The translations under genes and the position numbers were made by a program. Of a stretch of DNA of 64,000 bases, positions 15,866 through 24,457 are shown in pieces. The DNA lies in NCBI GenBank assembly GCA_045805265.1, contig JBJMLO010000013.1:124001-188000 (forward strand). The letters run 5' to 3'. The stretch is from JBJMLO01 sp045805265 (GTDB taxonomy: Bacteria; Actinomycetota; UBA4738; JACQTL01). Within the stretch, counting starts at the first letter, position 1. The number at the start of each line of letters is the position of its first letter. The notes under the pieces were generated by a model. The model did not search any database, was not told the DNA's origin, and saw only the letters and a list, made by a program, of their open reading frames with translations.

Positions 15866-17095
15866 CTATGCGCCTGCCAGGAACCGCGCGGCGCCCAGGT
15901 CTCCGTCCGAGGACAGTCCGTCCACCGTGGCGCCGATGACGACCTTTCCGTGCGGCGACCGCTCGATACCCCGACAGGATGGGTGGTCGCCCAGATCCTC
16001 CACCACCCTCCCGGCGGTCCCGAAGCCGGAATCGACCGAACCGTTCGGCAGGTACCGAACCAGGACAACGGAGTGGTCGCCCCCATCCTGGTGCGTCCCG
16101 GCCGCGATCAGGTCACCGCTCTGTTGACGCACGATCCCGGCGAAGTTGTTGGTGCCGGACCCGAACGCGGTCGGCAGCTTCCCGTCGCCGCTGAACGAGT
16201 GGTCCAGCCTGCCGGCGTGCGTGAACCGCGCCAGCGCCCAGTCGATAGTCGGATGGAAGTAGTTGCCACCGACCACGACCGCGCCGTTGGGCTGAATGAG
16301 GACGGCGAAGCCGTCCGATGTCGTGCCGATCCTCACCGTGGCCCTCCCGTCGCCGCTGAATGTCGGGTCGAGATGGCCGTTGGGGCGGTAGCGTACGATC
16401 CCGAAGCTCCTCGGGCTGGTGGCGCTGGGGGCCGCGGTCCCTGCGATCACGACGGACCCATCGTCGGCGACCGCGATGTCCTCGGCGGAGTCGTTCCCCA
16501 GGACAAGGGTCTTCACCTTCCCGTCACTGCTGAAGGTGTGATCGAGATGGCCGTTGTCCAGGTACCTGGCCGCCATCATCCGCGACTGGCTGATGCCGAC
16601 CCCGCCGGTCACGGCGATTCGGCCGTGGGGGCCGATGGTCACGCCCAGGCCGAACGCGGGCTTGCTGAACGCCGTGGTCACCCGTCCGTCGCCGCCCCCG
16701 AAGGCCGGATCCGGATCCCCGTTGGGGAGGAGCCGCTCGACGAAGAGGTCGGTCCCCCGGGCGCCTGTGAGCACCAGGTTGCCGAGCGGGTCGAGCGCCA
16801 TCGCATTGATCTCGACGCCAGGCGGGCCCGTCACGACCCCGCCGGACCCGAACTCGTTGTCGGGGTCCCCGTTCGCCAGGAACTGCACGACCGTGCCGCC
16901 CGCCGAGACGACCAGCACCCGACCCGAGGGGCGCACCGCGACGTCGGTGCCGTCCTGATTGCCGGCCACCACGGCGCTCACGTGCCCCGTCCCGCCGAAG
17001 CCGGGGTCCAGATCGCCCGGATCCGCCCACGCCGGAATCGCCGCGGCCACCACCGCGACCAGCGACACCGCCCCCGCACGCACGACCCGCCGCAT
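15866..17095 (-). CDS. Secreted delta-60-repeat beta-propeller protein
   Basis: This 409-residue protein has a signal peptide (to 'AWA', about 25) and seven copies of a ~55-residue repeat of the form 'NG.LD..F.GDG', typical of the uncharacterised delta-60 repeat family, so a seven-bladed propeller is expected. No catalytic residues are recognised. The ATG at 17095 has GGAGGAGG just upstream. A paralogue lies at 52537-53832. The family's function is unknown; a surface-binding role is only a guess. Confidence 0.85.
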   Translation of the reverse strand: MRRVVRAGAVSLVAVVAAAIPAWADPGDLDPGFGGTGHVSAVVAGNQDGTDVAVRPSGRVLVVSAGGTVVQFLANGDPDNEFGSGGVVTGPPGVEINAMALDPLGNLVLTGARGTDLFVERLLPNGDPDPAFGGGDGRVTTAFSKPAFGLGVTIGPHGRIAVTGGVGISQSRMMAARYLDNGHLDHTFSSDGKVKTLVLGNDSAEDIAVADDGSVVIAGTAAPSATSPRSFGIVRYRPNGHLDPTFSGDGRATVRIGTTSDGFAVLIQPNGAVVVGGNYFHPTIDWALARFTHAGRLDHSFSGDGKLPTAFGSGTNNFAGIVRQQSGDLIAAGTHQDGGDHSVVLVRYLPNGSVDSGFGTAGRVVEDLGDHPSCRGIERSPHGKVVIGATVDGLSSDGDLGAARFLAGA

Positions 17096-17220
17096 CGGCC
17101 CTCCTCCGATCGCGAGCACACTAGCGATGCGCACCAGACAGGGGCAAGGCTCCGATCCCGCTCGGGGTTGCCGCGGGCGGGTTGCGCCTTCCGGGCCTGG
17201 CGGGCGGTGCCGCGCCGCCA

Positions 17221-17226
17221 TACAGT
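17221..17226 (+). promoter_or_regulatory. Candidate -10 element of the GNAT gene
   Basis: TACAGT matches TAnnnT and would give a leader of about 17-20 nt containing the GGAGGAGGG ribosome site before the ATG at 17250. It lies in the 154-bp divergent gap 17096-17249, which shows nothing else I can support. Confidence 0.35.
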
Positions 17227-17249
17227 TCGTGGCCGACGGAGGAGGGTGG

Positions 17250-17810
17250 ATGCTGCGGGGCGAACGGGTCGTGCTGCGACCGATCGAGCGCGAGGATCTT
17301 CCGCGACTCCGCGACCTCGTGGAGACCCCGCAGGTCCAGGCCCTCGCGACCTCCTGGCATCCCATCCCCCCGTCGCTGGCCGAGTACGAGGCCGATGTCG
17401 GGCCGCCGGAGCATCGGAACGCTCCGGGTTCGGTGTGGTTCGCGGTCGAGGGCGACGCCGGCGAGGAGTGCGGCGGCGAGCTGATCGGCCTGTGTGGCCT
17501 GCACGGCATCGAGCACCTGAGCCGGGTGTGTGAGCTGGGCATCCGCATCGGACAGCCGTACTGGGGAAAGGGCTTCGGCCAGGACGCGGTGCGCACGCTC
17601 GTCGACTATGCGTTCCGGATGCTGAACATGCGGAAGGTCTCCCTCGACGTGCTCGCGAACGATGCCCGGGCGGTCGGCGCCTACCGCGCGGCCGGCTTCC
17701 GGGAGGAGGGAAGGCGCCGGGCACACACCTGGTACGACGGCGTCTACCGCGACACGCTCGTCATGGCGGTCTTCCGGGAGGAACCCCCTCCCGACACGGC
17801 GCCGATCTGA
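17250..17810 (+). CDS. GNAT-family N-acetyltransferase (RimJ/RimL type)
   Basis: This 186-residue protein has the N-terminal strand 'LRGERVVLRPIEREDLPRL', the acetyl-CoA loop 'IRIGQPYWGKGFGQDAVRTL' and the 'KVSLDVLANDARAVGAYRAAGF' segment (in outline) common to RimJ/RimL-like acetyltransferases. The target amine is unknown. It starts at an ATG with GGAGGAGGG upstream. The deaminase gene follows after 12 bp on the same strand, so the two probably form an operon. Confidence 0.9.
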   Translation: MLRGERVVLRPIEREDLPRLRDLVETPQVQALATSWHPIPPSLAEYEADVGPPEHRNAPGSVWFAVEGDAGEECGGELIGLCGLHGIEHLSRVCELGIRIGQPYWGKGFGQDAVRTLVDYAFRMLNMRKVSLDVLANDARAVGAYRAAGFREEGRRRAHTWYDGVYRDTLVMAVFREEPPPDTAPI

Positions 17811-17822
17811 TAGGACTCTGCG

Positions 17823-19142
17823 GTGACCCTCGTCACCGCTGAGCTCGTGTTCGCCGAGGACCGGTGGGAACGCCGGTACGGGTTCGTCATGCAGGGCGAG
17901 CGGATCCTGGGCGCCGGCCCCCCGGACGAGCTGGCCGAGGAGTTCCCCGGCCAGGAGCGCGAGGACTGGGGGGACGTCGCCGTCGTCCCCGGCTGCGTGA
18001 ACGCCCACGCGCACTCCTTCCAGGCATTGCTGCGTGGGTTCGGCGACGACCTGTCGTTCATGGGATGGCGCGACCGGGTGCTGTACCCCTTCTCCGAACG
18101 CCTCGACCGTGACGGCATCCGCACCGGCGCGCTGTTCGACTTCGCCGAGATGATCCGCCACGGCGTCACGACGGCCGTCGACTTCTTCTACCTGCACGAC
18201 CGGGGGAACGAGAACGACCTCGCCGTGATCGAGGCCGCGCGGGAGGTCGGCCTGCGCATCGTCCTGGCCCGCTCGATGTACGACTGGTCGGGCGCCCCGA
18301 AGCGGTACCTGGAGACCCCCGACGAGGCCCTCCGGAACGGCCGGGCGCTGGCCGAGACTCTGCGCTCCGACCGCCGCGCATTCGTCCAGCCCGCCCCCCA
18401 CTCCATCCACGGCGCCAGCCCCGAGATGATCCACGCCGGCGCCTCCCTGGCCGAGGAGCTCGGCACGCCGTTCCACATCCACGTCGCGGAGGGCCGCTAC
18501 GAGCGCGAGCAGTCCCTCGAGCGCCACGGCCTGTCGCCCGTGAAGTTCCTCGACTCGCTCGGCGTTCTGAGCGAGCGCGCGATCCTCGTCCACTGCGTGT
18601 GGGTCGACCCGGAGGACCTCGACTGCATCGCCGAGCGCGGTGCGAGCGTCGTCCACAACCCCGGCGCGAACTCGTTCCTGGGCGACGGCATCGCGCCGCT
18701 CCGCGAGATGCTCGCCCGCGGCATCCGGGTGGCCCTCGGCACCGACGGCGGCTGCACCAACAGCCGGCAGAGCGTGTTCGAGGAGATGCGCATGGCCGCC
18801 CTCCTGGCCAAGGCCGTGGACGCGAACGCCGAGGCGATCTCCGCCGAGGACGTGCTCATCGCCGGGACCAGGCGGGGCGGCGAGATCCTGGGCCTCCCGG
18901 TCGGCCGGATCGCCGCCGACCACGCCGCCGACCTGGTGGTGCTCGACCTCGAGTCAATGTCGCTCCAGCCGGCCGCGACCGCCCCCAAGCAGGTCGTGTA
19001 CGCAATGCAGCCCGAGGCCATCGCCCGGGTGTACGTGGGCGGGGAGGTCGTGGCGGAACGCGGCCGCCCCACCCGCGTCGACCTCGCCGACCTCCGCGCG
19101 CGGATCACCGACGTCACGAAGGGCTGGGAACCTCCGGGCTGA
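17823..19142 (+). CDS. Amidohydrolase-family deaminase, probable formimidoylglutamate deiminase (HutF-like)
   Basis: This 439-residue protein is a TIM-barrel amidohydrolase. Metal ligands are visible in 'VNAHAHSFQALLRG' (HxH), 'PFHIHVAEG', 'AILVHCVWV' and 'VALGTDGGCTNS'. The sequence resembles the MtaD/SsnA/HutF group. Its position beside hutU and near hutI and hutH makes formimidoylglutamate deiminase (giving N-formylglutamate) the best guess, but a different deaminase cannot be excluded, and no hutG deformylase is in the window. The GTG follows AGGA. The end overlaps the convergent hutU gene by 29 bp. Confidence 0.78.
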   Translation: MTLVTAELVFAEDRWERRYGFVMQGERILGAGPPDELAEEFPGQEREDWGDVAVVPGCVNAHAHSFQALLRGFGDDLSFMGWRDRVLYPFSERLDRDGIRTGALFDFAEMIRHGVTTAVDFFYLHDRGNENDLAVIEAAREVGLRIVLARSMYDWSGAPKRYLETPDEALRNGRALAETLRSDRRAFVQPAPHSIHGASPEMIHAGASLAEELGTPFHIHVAEGRYEREQSLERHGLSPVKFLDSLGVLSERAILVHCVWVDPEDLDCIAERGASVVHNPGANSFLGDGIAPLREMLARGIRVALGTDGGCTNSRQSVFEEMRMAALLAKAVDANAEAISAEDVLIAGTRRGGEILGLPVGRIAADHAADLVVLDLESMSLQPAATAPKQVVYAMQPEAIARVYVGGEVVAERGRPTRVDLADLRARITDVTKGWEPPG

Positions 19143-20799
19143 GCTCCTCGCGCCAGGGGAGGCGGACGCCGCGCTCCTGCGCCACCTCGAGCGCCCGGTC
19201 GTAGCCGGCGTCGGCGTGGCGGACCACGCCCATCCCCGGGTCGCTCGTCAGCACCCGCTCCAGCCGCTCGGCCGCGTCCGGGGTCCCGTCCGCCACCACG
19301 ACCATGCCTGCGTGGATCGAGTACCCGATGCCCACCCCGCCGCCGTGGTGCACGCTCACCCAGTGCGCGCCTGCCGCCGTGTTCACCAGCGCGTTCAGGA
19401 TCGGCCAGTCGGCGATCGCGTCGCTGCCGTCGCGCATCGACTCGGTCTCCCGGTACGGCGAGGCCACGCTCCCCGCGTCCAGGTGGTCGCGGCCGATCAC
19501 CACGGGCGCGCCCAGCTCGCCACTGGCCACCATCTCGTTGAACCGCAGCCCGGCCCGCGCCCGCTCGCCGTATCCCAGCCAGCAGATCCGGGCCGGCAGG
19601 CCCTGGAACGCCACCCGCTCCTGGGCCATCCGCATCCACCGGTGGAGCCGCTCGTCGTGGGGGAACAGCTCCATCACCGCCCGATCGGTCTTCAGGATGT
19701 CCTCCGGGTCACCCGACAGCGCGGCCCACCGGAAGGGCCCCTTCCCCTCGCAGAACAGCGGCCGCACGAACGCCGGCACGAAGCCCGGGTACGCGTACGC
19801 CCGGTCGTGGGCCAGCCCTCCCTGCTCCGCCCCGGCCCGCAGGTTGTTCCCGTAGTCGAACACCACCGCGCCGGCCTCCAGGAACCGGACCATCGCGGCG
19901 ACGTGCCTGGCCATGGACTCGTGGGCCCGGGCGACGTACGCCTCCGGGTCCGACGCGCGCATCGCGGCTGCCGCCTCCACCGAAAGGCCCACCGGCACGT
20001 ATCCCCCAAGCGGGTCATGCGCCGACGTCTGGTCGGTCACGACGTCCGGCCGGAACCCCCGAGAGACCAGATCGGGGAGCACCTCGGCGGCGTTCCCCAG
20101 GAGGCCGATCGACACGGCCTCGCCGCTCCCGCGGGCCTGCTCCACCCACCGCAGCGCCTCGTCCAGGTCGACGGTCTCCCGGTCCAGGTACCGGGTCTTC
20201 ACGCGGCGCTCGATGCGGGCCGGGTCGACCTCCACGCACAGCGCCACGCCCTCGTTCATGGTGACGGCCAGCGGCTGCGCGCCGCCCATCCCGCCCAGCC
20301 CGGCCGTCAGCACGACCCGGCCCCGCAACGACCCCCCGAAGTGCTGGGACGCGCACTCCGCGAGCGTCTCGTAGGTCCCCTGGAGGATGCCCTGGGTGCC
20401 GATGTAGATCCACGAGCCCGCCGTCATCTGGCCGTACATCGTCAGCCCGGCCCGCTCGAGCTCCCAGAATGTCTCCCAGTCCGCCCACTTGGGAACCAGC
20501 ATCGCGTTCGAGATCAGCACCCTGGGGGCCGACGAGTGGGTGCGGAACACCCCCACCGGCTTGCCCGACTGCACCAGGAGGGTCTCGTCGTCGCCCAGCC
20601 CCCGGAGCGTCCGCACGATCGCGTCGTAGGCCTCCCAGTTGCGCGCGGCCTTCCCGGTACCGCCGTACACGACGAGGTCCTGCGGCCGCTCGGCCACCTC
20701 CGGGTCGAGGTTGTTCATCAGCATGCGCAGCGCTGCCTCCTGGGGCCATCCCCGGCACGAGCGCTCGGGCCCGCGAGGAGCCCTGATCTCCCGATCCAC
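19114..20799 (-). CDS. hutU: Urocanate hydratase HutU
   Basis: HutU converts urocanate to 4-imidazolone-5-propionate, the second step of histidine breakdown, using tightly bound NAD+. The 561-residue protein shows the family start 'APRGPERSCRGWPQEAALR', 'LVVYGGTGKAARNWEAYD', the NAD loop 'TAGLGGMGGAQPLAV', the conserved Cys in 'LPARICWLGYGER' and 'SVHHGGGVGIGYSIHAG'. The GTG at 20799 has AAGGG 8 nt upstream. Its last 29 bp overlap the opposite deaminase gene. Confidence 0.96.
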   Translation of the reverse strand: MDREIRAPRGPERSCRGWPQEAALRMLMNNLDPEVAERPQDLVVYGGTGKAARNWEAYDAIVRTLRGLGDDETLLVQSGKPVGVFRTHSSAPRVLISNAMLVPKWADWETFWELERAGLTMYGQMTAGSWIYIGTQGILQGTYETLAECASQHFGGSLRGRVVLTAGLGGMGGAQPLAVTMNEGVALCVEVDPARIERRVKTRYLDRETVDLDEALRWVEQARGSGEAVSIGLLGNAAEVLPDLVSRGFRPDVVTDQTSAHDPLGGYVPVGLSVEAAAAMRASDPEAYVARAHESMARHVAAMVRFLEAGAVVFDYGNNLRAGAEQGGLAHDRAYAYPGFVPAFVRPLFCEGKGPFRWAALSGDPEDILKTDRAVMELFPHDERLHRWMRMAQERVAFQGLPARICWLGYGERARAGLRFNEMVASGELGAPVVIGRDHLDAGSVASPYRETESMRDGSDAIADWPILNALVNTAAGAHWVSVHHGGGVGIGYSIHAGMVVVADGTPDAAERLERVLTSDPGMGVVRHADAGYDRALEVAQERGVRLPWREELSPEVPSPS

Positions 20800-20985
20800 G
20801 GCCTGTCCCTTCCGCGCGTCGACGGCGCGCCGACGCCTTCCCGCATGGTAGTCCCGGCCGGACGGCCTGCACGGGCGAGGGTGCAGGAGACGGCCCGAAC
20901 GGAGGGAGGCCGCTCCGCCGGCCGCCCGAATCGATCCCTCGACCGGCCGACAGCGGAACCCGCGGACCTGCGCTATAGATGGGTC

Positions 20986-22152
20986 GTGCGAACCCGGCTG
21001 CTCCTCCCTGCCGCGCTGTGGCTGCTGACGCTCGGCCTTCCCGTGCGGCCGGCAGCCGGGGGCCCGACGCCCGGCCCGGGCGCGGCGCACCCGACGCCCC
21101 CCGCCGCCCGGCCCGCCGCCGGCGTCAGGGGGACCGGGATCACCAGGCACACCGTGGCCTCCGGTCTCGACCAGCCCGTCACCTTCGCCTTCACGCCGAA
21201 GGGCCGGATCTTCTACGGCGAGAAAGCCACCGGCGAGATTCGGATCGTCAACCCGGCCACGCACTCGAACCGGCACTTCTTCACGATCCCGAACGTGGTG
21301 GGCAACGGCGAGCAGGGCCTGCTCGGCCTCGCCGTCGACCCGGACTACCCGGCGAAGCCCTTCCTGTTCGCGTACGCGACGAGGAACGCCGGCGGCGGCG
21401 AGCACGACCAGATTCTCCGCATGAAGAACGTGGACGGGCACGCAGAGGACGTCCGGGTGATCTTCAGCTCGAACACCACCGCGGGGCAGTACCACGACGG
21501 CGGGCGGATCGAGTTCGGCCCGGACGGCTTCCTGTACGCGGTCCAGGGCGAGGCGCACGACTCCTCGAACGCGCAGGACCTGACGAATGCCGCGGGCAAG
21601 ATCCTCCGGATGACCCGCACCGGGGCCGCCGCGCCGGGCAACCCGTTCGCCGCGCCTCGATACGCTCGGATCTGGTCCTACGGCCACCGCAACGCGTTCG
21701 GATTCGACTTCGATCCCCGGACCGGACGGCTGTGGGAGTCGGAGAACGGCCCGGCGTGCAACGACGAGATCAACCGCATCGTGCGGGGCGGCAACTTCGG
21801 CTGGGGCCCGAACGAGAACTGCAGCAGCGGCTCCGCCCCCCAGAACACCAACAACAGCGGGCCCGCCCCTCGGATCCCGCCGAAGCGGTGGTACACCCCC
21901 ACCATCGCCCCGACCGGGCTGGTGTTCTGCCGGCGCTGCGGCCTCGGCGACGCCAGCCTGGGCCGGATGTTCTTCGGCGCCTACAACACCGGCCAGATCC
22001 GGCGGGTGACGCTCACCCCCGACCGCCTCGGCATCGGCTCGCAGACCGTCGTCTACACGAACGCCGACGGGATCTACTCGATGGAGGCCGGTCCGGGCGG
22101 GGCCCTGTACTTCAGCGCGGGGAACGGGATCTTCAAGCTCGTCAGGCCGTAG
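20986..22152 (+). CDS. Secreted PQQ-dependent sugar dehydrogenase-like (glucose/sorbosone dehydrogenase family) protein
   Basis: This 388-residue protein has a signal peptide (about 1-23), a Pro/Ala-rich linker and a six-bladed-propeller domain of the soluble glucose/sorbosone dehydrogenase family. Motifs include 'EQGLLGLAVDPDY', 'YHDGGRIEFGPDGFLYAVQGE' (in outline), 'WSYGHRNAFGFDFDP' and 'NEINRI/DEINRIVRGGNFGWG'. Whether it binds PQQ cannot be settled here. The GTG at 20986 has TATAGAT just upstream and no Shine-Dalgarno site, so it may be leaderless. It is divergent from hutU across 186 bp. Confidence 0.85.
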   Translation: MRTRLLLPAALWLLTLGLPVRPAAGGPTPGPGAAHPTPPAARPAAGVRGTGITRHTVASGLDQPVTFAFTPKGRIFYGEKATGEIRIVNPATHSNRHFFTIPNVVGNGEQGLLGLAVDPDYPAKPFLFAYATRNAGGGEHDQILRMKNVDGHAEDVRVIFSSNTTAGQYHDGGRIEFGPDGFLYAVQGEAHDSSNAQDLTNAAGKILRMTRTGAAAPGNPFAAPRYARIWSYGHRNAFGFDFDPRTGRLWESENGPACNDEINRIVRGGNFGWGPNENCSSGSAPQNTNNSGPAPRIPPKRWYTPTIAPTGLVFCRRCGLGDASLGRMFFGAYNTGQIRRVTLTPDRLGIGSQTVVYTNADGIYSMEAGPGGALYFSAGNGIFKLVRP

Positions 22153-22229
22153 CCCGCTGGCCTCGGCGGGGTCCGGCGTGGACAATAGGCGCGCGGGGCA
22201 GTCGTCACCGCACGGGAGGCCTGCCGTCC

Positions 22230-23600
22230 ATGCTGGAATCGTTCCTCGACGCCGTCGGGAACACCCCGATGGTGCGGCTCCACCGCGTCACCCAGGGCGT
22301 GAAGCCCACGATCCTGGCCAAGCTCGAGCTGCTGAACCCGGGCGGGAGCGTCAAGGACCGCATCGGCCTCCGGATGATCGAGGCGGCCGAGCGGGCGGGC
22401 CGCCTGAAGCCGGGTGGGACGATCGTGGAACCCACGTCCGGGAACACGGGCCACGGCCTCGCCATCGCGGCGGCCATCAAGGGCTACCGGTGCATCTTCG
22501 TGATGCCGGACAAGATGAGCCAGGAAAAGGTCGCGCTGCTCCGGGCGTACGGCGCCGAGGTCGTGATCACGCCCACGGCGGTCCCCCCGGAGTCCCCGGA
22601 GTCGTACTACCGCGTGGCCGACCGCCTGACCGAGGAGATCCCCGGCGCGTACCAGCCCAACCAGTACTTCAACCAGGAGAACCCTCGCGCCCACTACGAG
22701 ACGACCGGCCCGGAGATCTGGGAGCAGACCGGCGGCAACATCGACGTGTTCGTGTGCGGTGTCGGCACCGGCGGGACCATCACCGGCGTCGCGCGGTACC
22801 TGAAGGAGCGCAAGCCCGACGTGCTGGTCGTCGGCGCCGATCCCGAGGGCTCGCTGTACTCCGCGCAACCGGGCGAGGAGGCCCGCCCCTACCTCACCGA
22901 GGGAATCGGCGAGGACTTCTGGCCGGAGACGTTCGACCCGAAGGTCATCGACCGGTGGATCCGGGTGTCCGACCGGGACGCGCTGCTGTCCGCCCGCGCC
23001 ATCACGCGCCAAGAGGGGATCCTTGTCGGCGGCTCGACCGGAACGGCCATGGTGGCGGCGCTGACGGTCGCGCAGGAGCTGCCCGAGGACGCCGTGATCG
23101 TCGTGCTGTTCCCGGACACCGGCCGGAACTACCTGTCGAAGCTGTACTCCGATACCTGGATGCTCCAGTACGGCTTCGTGGAACGGCCCGAGCAGGCGAG
23201 GGTCGAACAGGTGCTCGCCGCCAAGCCCGAGGGGCTGCCCGCCCTCGTCACCGTCGGCGCGCACGAGAAGGTCCGCCAGGCCGTCGACCGGCTCCAGGCC
23301 CACGGGATCTCCCAGGCGCCGGTGGTGCGCGAACCCGACACCACGGAGGTCACCGCCTTCGTCGGCTCGATCCGGGAGCGGGACCTCCTGGAACGCCTGT
23401 TCCGCGACCCCGACGCCCTGCAGGCCGACGTGGCCGAGGCGATGTCGCCGCCGCTGCCGATGGTGCAGTTCGACGACCCGGTCGACGTGGCCTTCTCCTC
23501 GCTCCAGAGCTCGCCGGCCGTGCTGGTGGCGAAGGGCGAGCAGGTGCTCGGCGTCCTCACCCGGACCGACCTCCTCGAGTTCCTCGCGCACCGGCAATAG
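22230..23600 (+). CDS. cbs: Cystathionine beta-synthase with C-terminal CBS-domain pair
   Basis: This 456-residue enzyme joins homocysteine and serine to form cystathionine in reverse transsulfuration. The PLP fold-type II domain (about 1-320) has the Lys in 'NPGGSVKDRIGLRM', 'PTSGNTGHGLA' and the phosphate loop 'GVGTGGTITGVARY'. Two CBS repeats (about 335-456) form a Bateman module that may bind an adenosyl ligand. A cysteine-synthase activity is less likely, given the Bateman module and the downstream gamma-lyase. GGGAGG precedes the ATG. The next gene begins 2 bp after the stop. Confidence 0.93.
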   Translation: MLESFLDAVGNTPMVRLHRVTQGVKPTILAKLELLNPGGSVKDRIGLRMIEAAERAGRLKPGGTIVEPTSGNTGHGLAIAAAIKGYRCIFVMPDKMSQEKVALLRAYGAEVVITPTAVPPESPESYYRVADRLTEEIPGAYQPNQYFNQENPRAHYETTGPEIWEQTGGNIDVFVCGVGTGGTITGVARYLKERKPDVLVVGADPEGSLYSAQPGEEARPYLTEGIGEDFWPETFDPKVIDRWIRVSDRDALLSARAITRQEGILVGGSTGTAMVAALTVAQELPEDAVIVVLFPDTGRNYLSKLYSDTWMLQYGFVERPEQARVEQVLAAKPEGLPALVTVGAHEKVRQAVDRLQAHGISQAPVVREPDTTEVTAFVGSIRERDLLERLFRDPDALQADVAEAMSPPLPMVQFDDPVDVAFSSLQSSPAVLVAKGEQVLGVLTRTDLLEFLAHRQ

Positions 23601-23602
23601 GC

Positions 23603-24457
23603 GTGCGGTCCCTGGGGGTGGACGTCGGGGTGGCGAAGGGCCTCGACCTCGTGCTGCTCGACGATTCCCTGCGGCCGCTCGAGACGGCCCGTCGCGTCGA
23701 GCCGGACCAGCTGGCCGCCCTGATCCGGGACTACGAGCCCGACGTGGTCGCGATCGACGCGCCGCCCGCGTGGGGGGCCGGGAACGGGTCGCGGCGGACC
23801 GAGCGGGAGCTCCGGCGGTTCGGCATCCACTCCTACGGCACGCCGCCGGCCGGGCGGCACGACGACCATCCCTTCTACGCCTGGATGAAGGTCGGGTTCC
23901 GGGCCTTCGAGCAGGCCGCCGAGGCGGGGTTTCCCCGGTTCGGCAGCGGCGCCGTGCGGCGCCACGCCATCGAGGTGTTCCCGCACGGCACGGCGGTGGC
24001 GCTGTCCGGCTGCCTCCCGCCGCCCACCGTGCGCAAGCGGGAATTCCGGGTCCAGGTCCTGCGGTCCCAGCGGGTGGAAACCGGCGGGCTCCGGTCCCAG
24101 GACCAGGTCGACGCGGCGCTGGCGGCGCTCACCGGCCTCCTCGCGCTGCGCGGCCGCTCGACGGCGCTCGGCGACCCGAAGGAGGGCGTGATCGTCCTCC
24201 CGGTCAGCGCCCTGCCGGCCCGGCCGTTCCGGCGGTGCCCCCAGGACCGCGCCGCGCCCGACGTCCAGATCCGGTTCCCGGGCATGACGCCGTGCGGGTG
24301 CGGCGACCCGGAGTGCCGGGAGACGACCAGCCGGGAGTTCGCGCCGGGTCACGACGCCCGCAGGAAGTCCATGCTGTGGGCCACGGCCCGCGAGGGCCAG
24401 GAGGCCGTCGAGGAGCTGAGGAGACGACGATGGGAGCTCCCACCGGAGATGCGATGA
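23603..24457 (+). CDS. DUF429 protein with C-terminal Cys/GHDAR motif
   Basis: This 284-residue protein has a DUF429 (RNase H-like fold) core: 'VDVGVAKGLDLVLLDD', 'VVAIDAPPAW' and 'AIEVFPHGTAVAL'. A short C-terminal module follows with 'CGCGDPECRETTSREFAPGHDAR', whose clustered Cys and His residues may bind zinc (quoted in parts: Cys at about 241-250, GHDAR at about 258-262). It is placed between cbs (2-bp gap) and the gamma-lyase gene (4-bp ATGA overlap), so it is almost certainly co-translated with transsulfuration enzymes. Its function is unknown. Confidence 0.82.
   Translation: MRSLGVDVGVAKGLDLVLLDDSLRPLETARRVEPDQLAALIRDYEPDVVAIDAPPAWGAGNGSRRTERELRRFGIHSYGTPPAGRHDDHPFYAWMKVGFRAFEQAAEAGFPRFGSGAVRRHAIEVFPHGTAVALSGCLPPPTVRKREFRVQVLRSQRVETGGLRSQDQVDAALAALTGLLALRGRSTALGDPKEGVIVLPVSALPARPFRRCPQDRAAPDVQIRFPGMTPCGCGDPECRETTSREFAPGHDARRKSMLWATAREGQEAVEELRRRRWELPPEMR

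Noticed and set aside
22153..22229. Possible SAM or other riboswitch before cbs
   Set aside because: The 77-bp gap has no recognisable conserved core and is too short for the known SAM classes.
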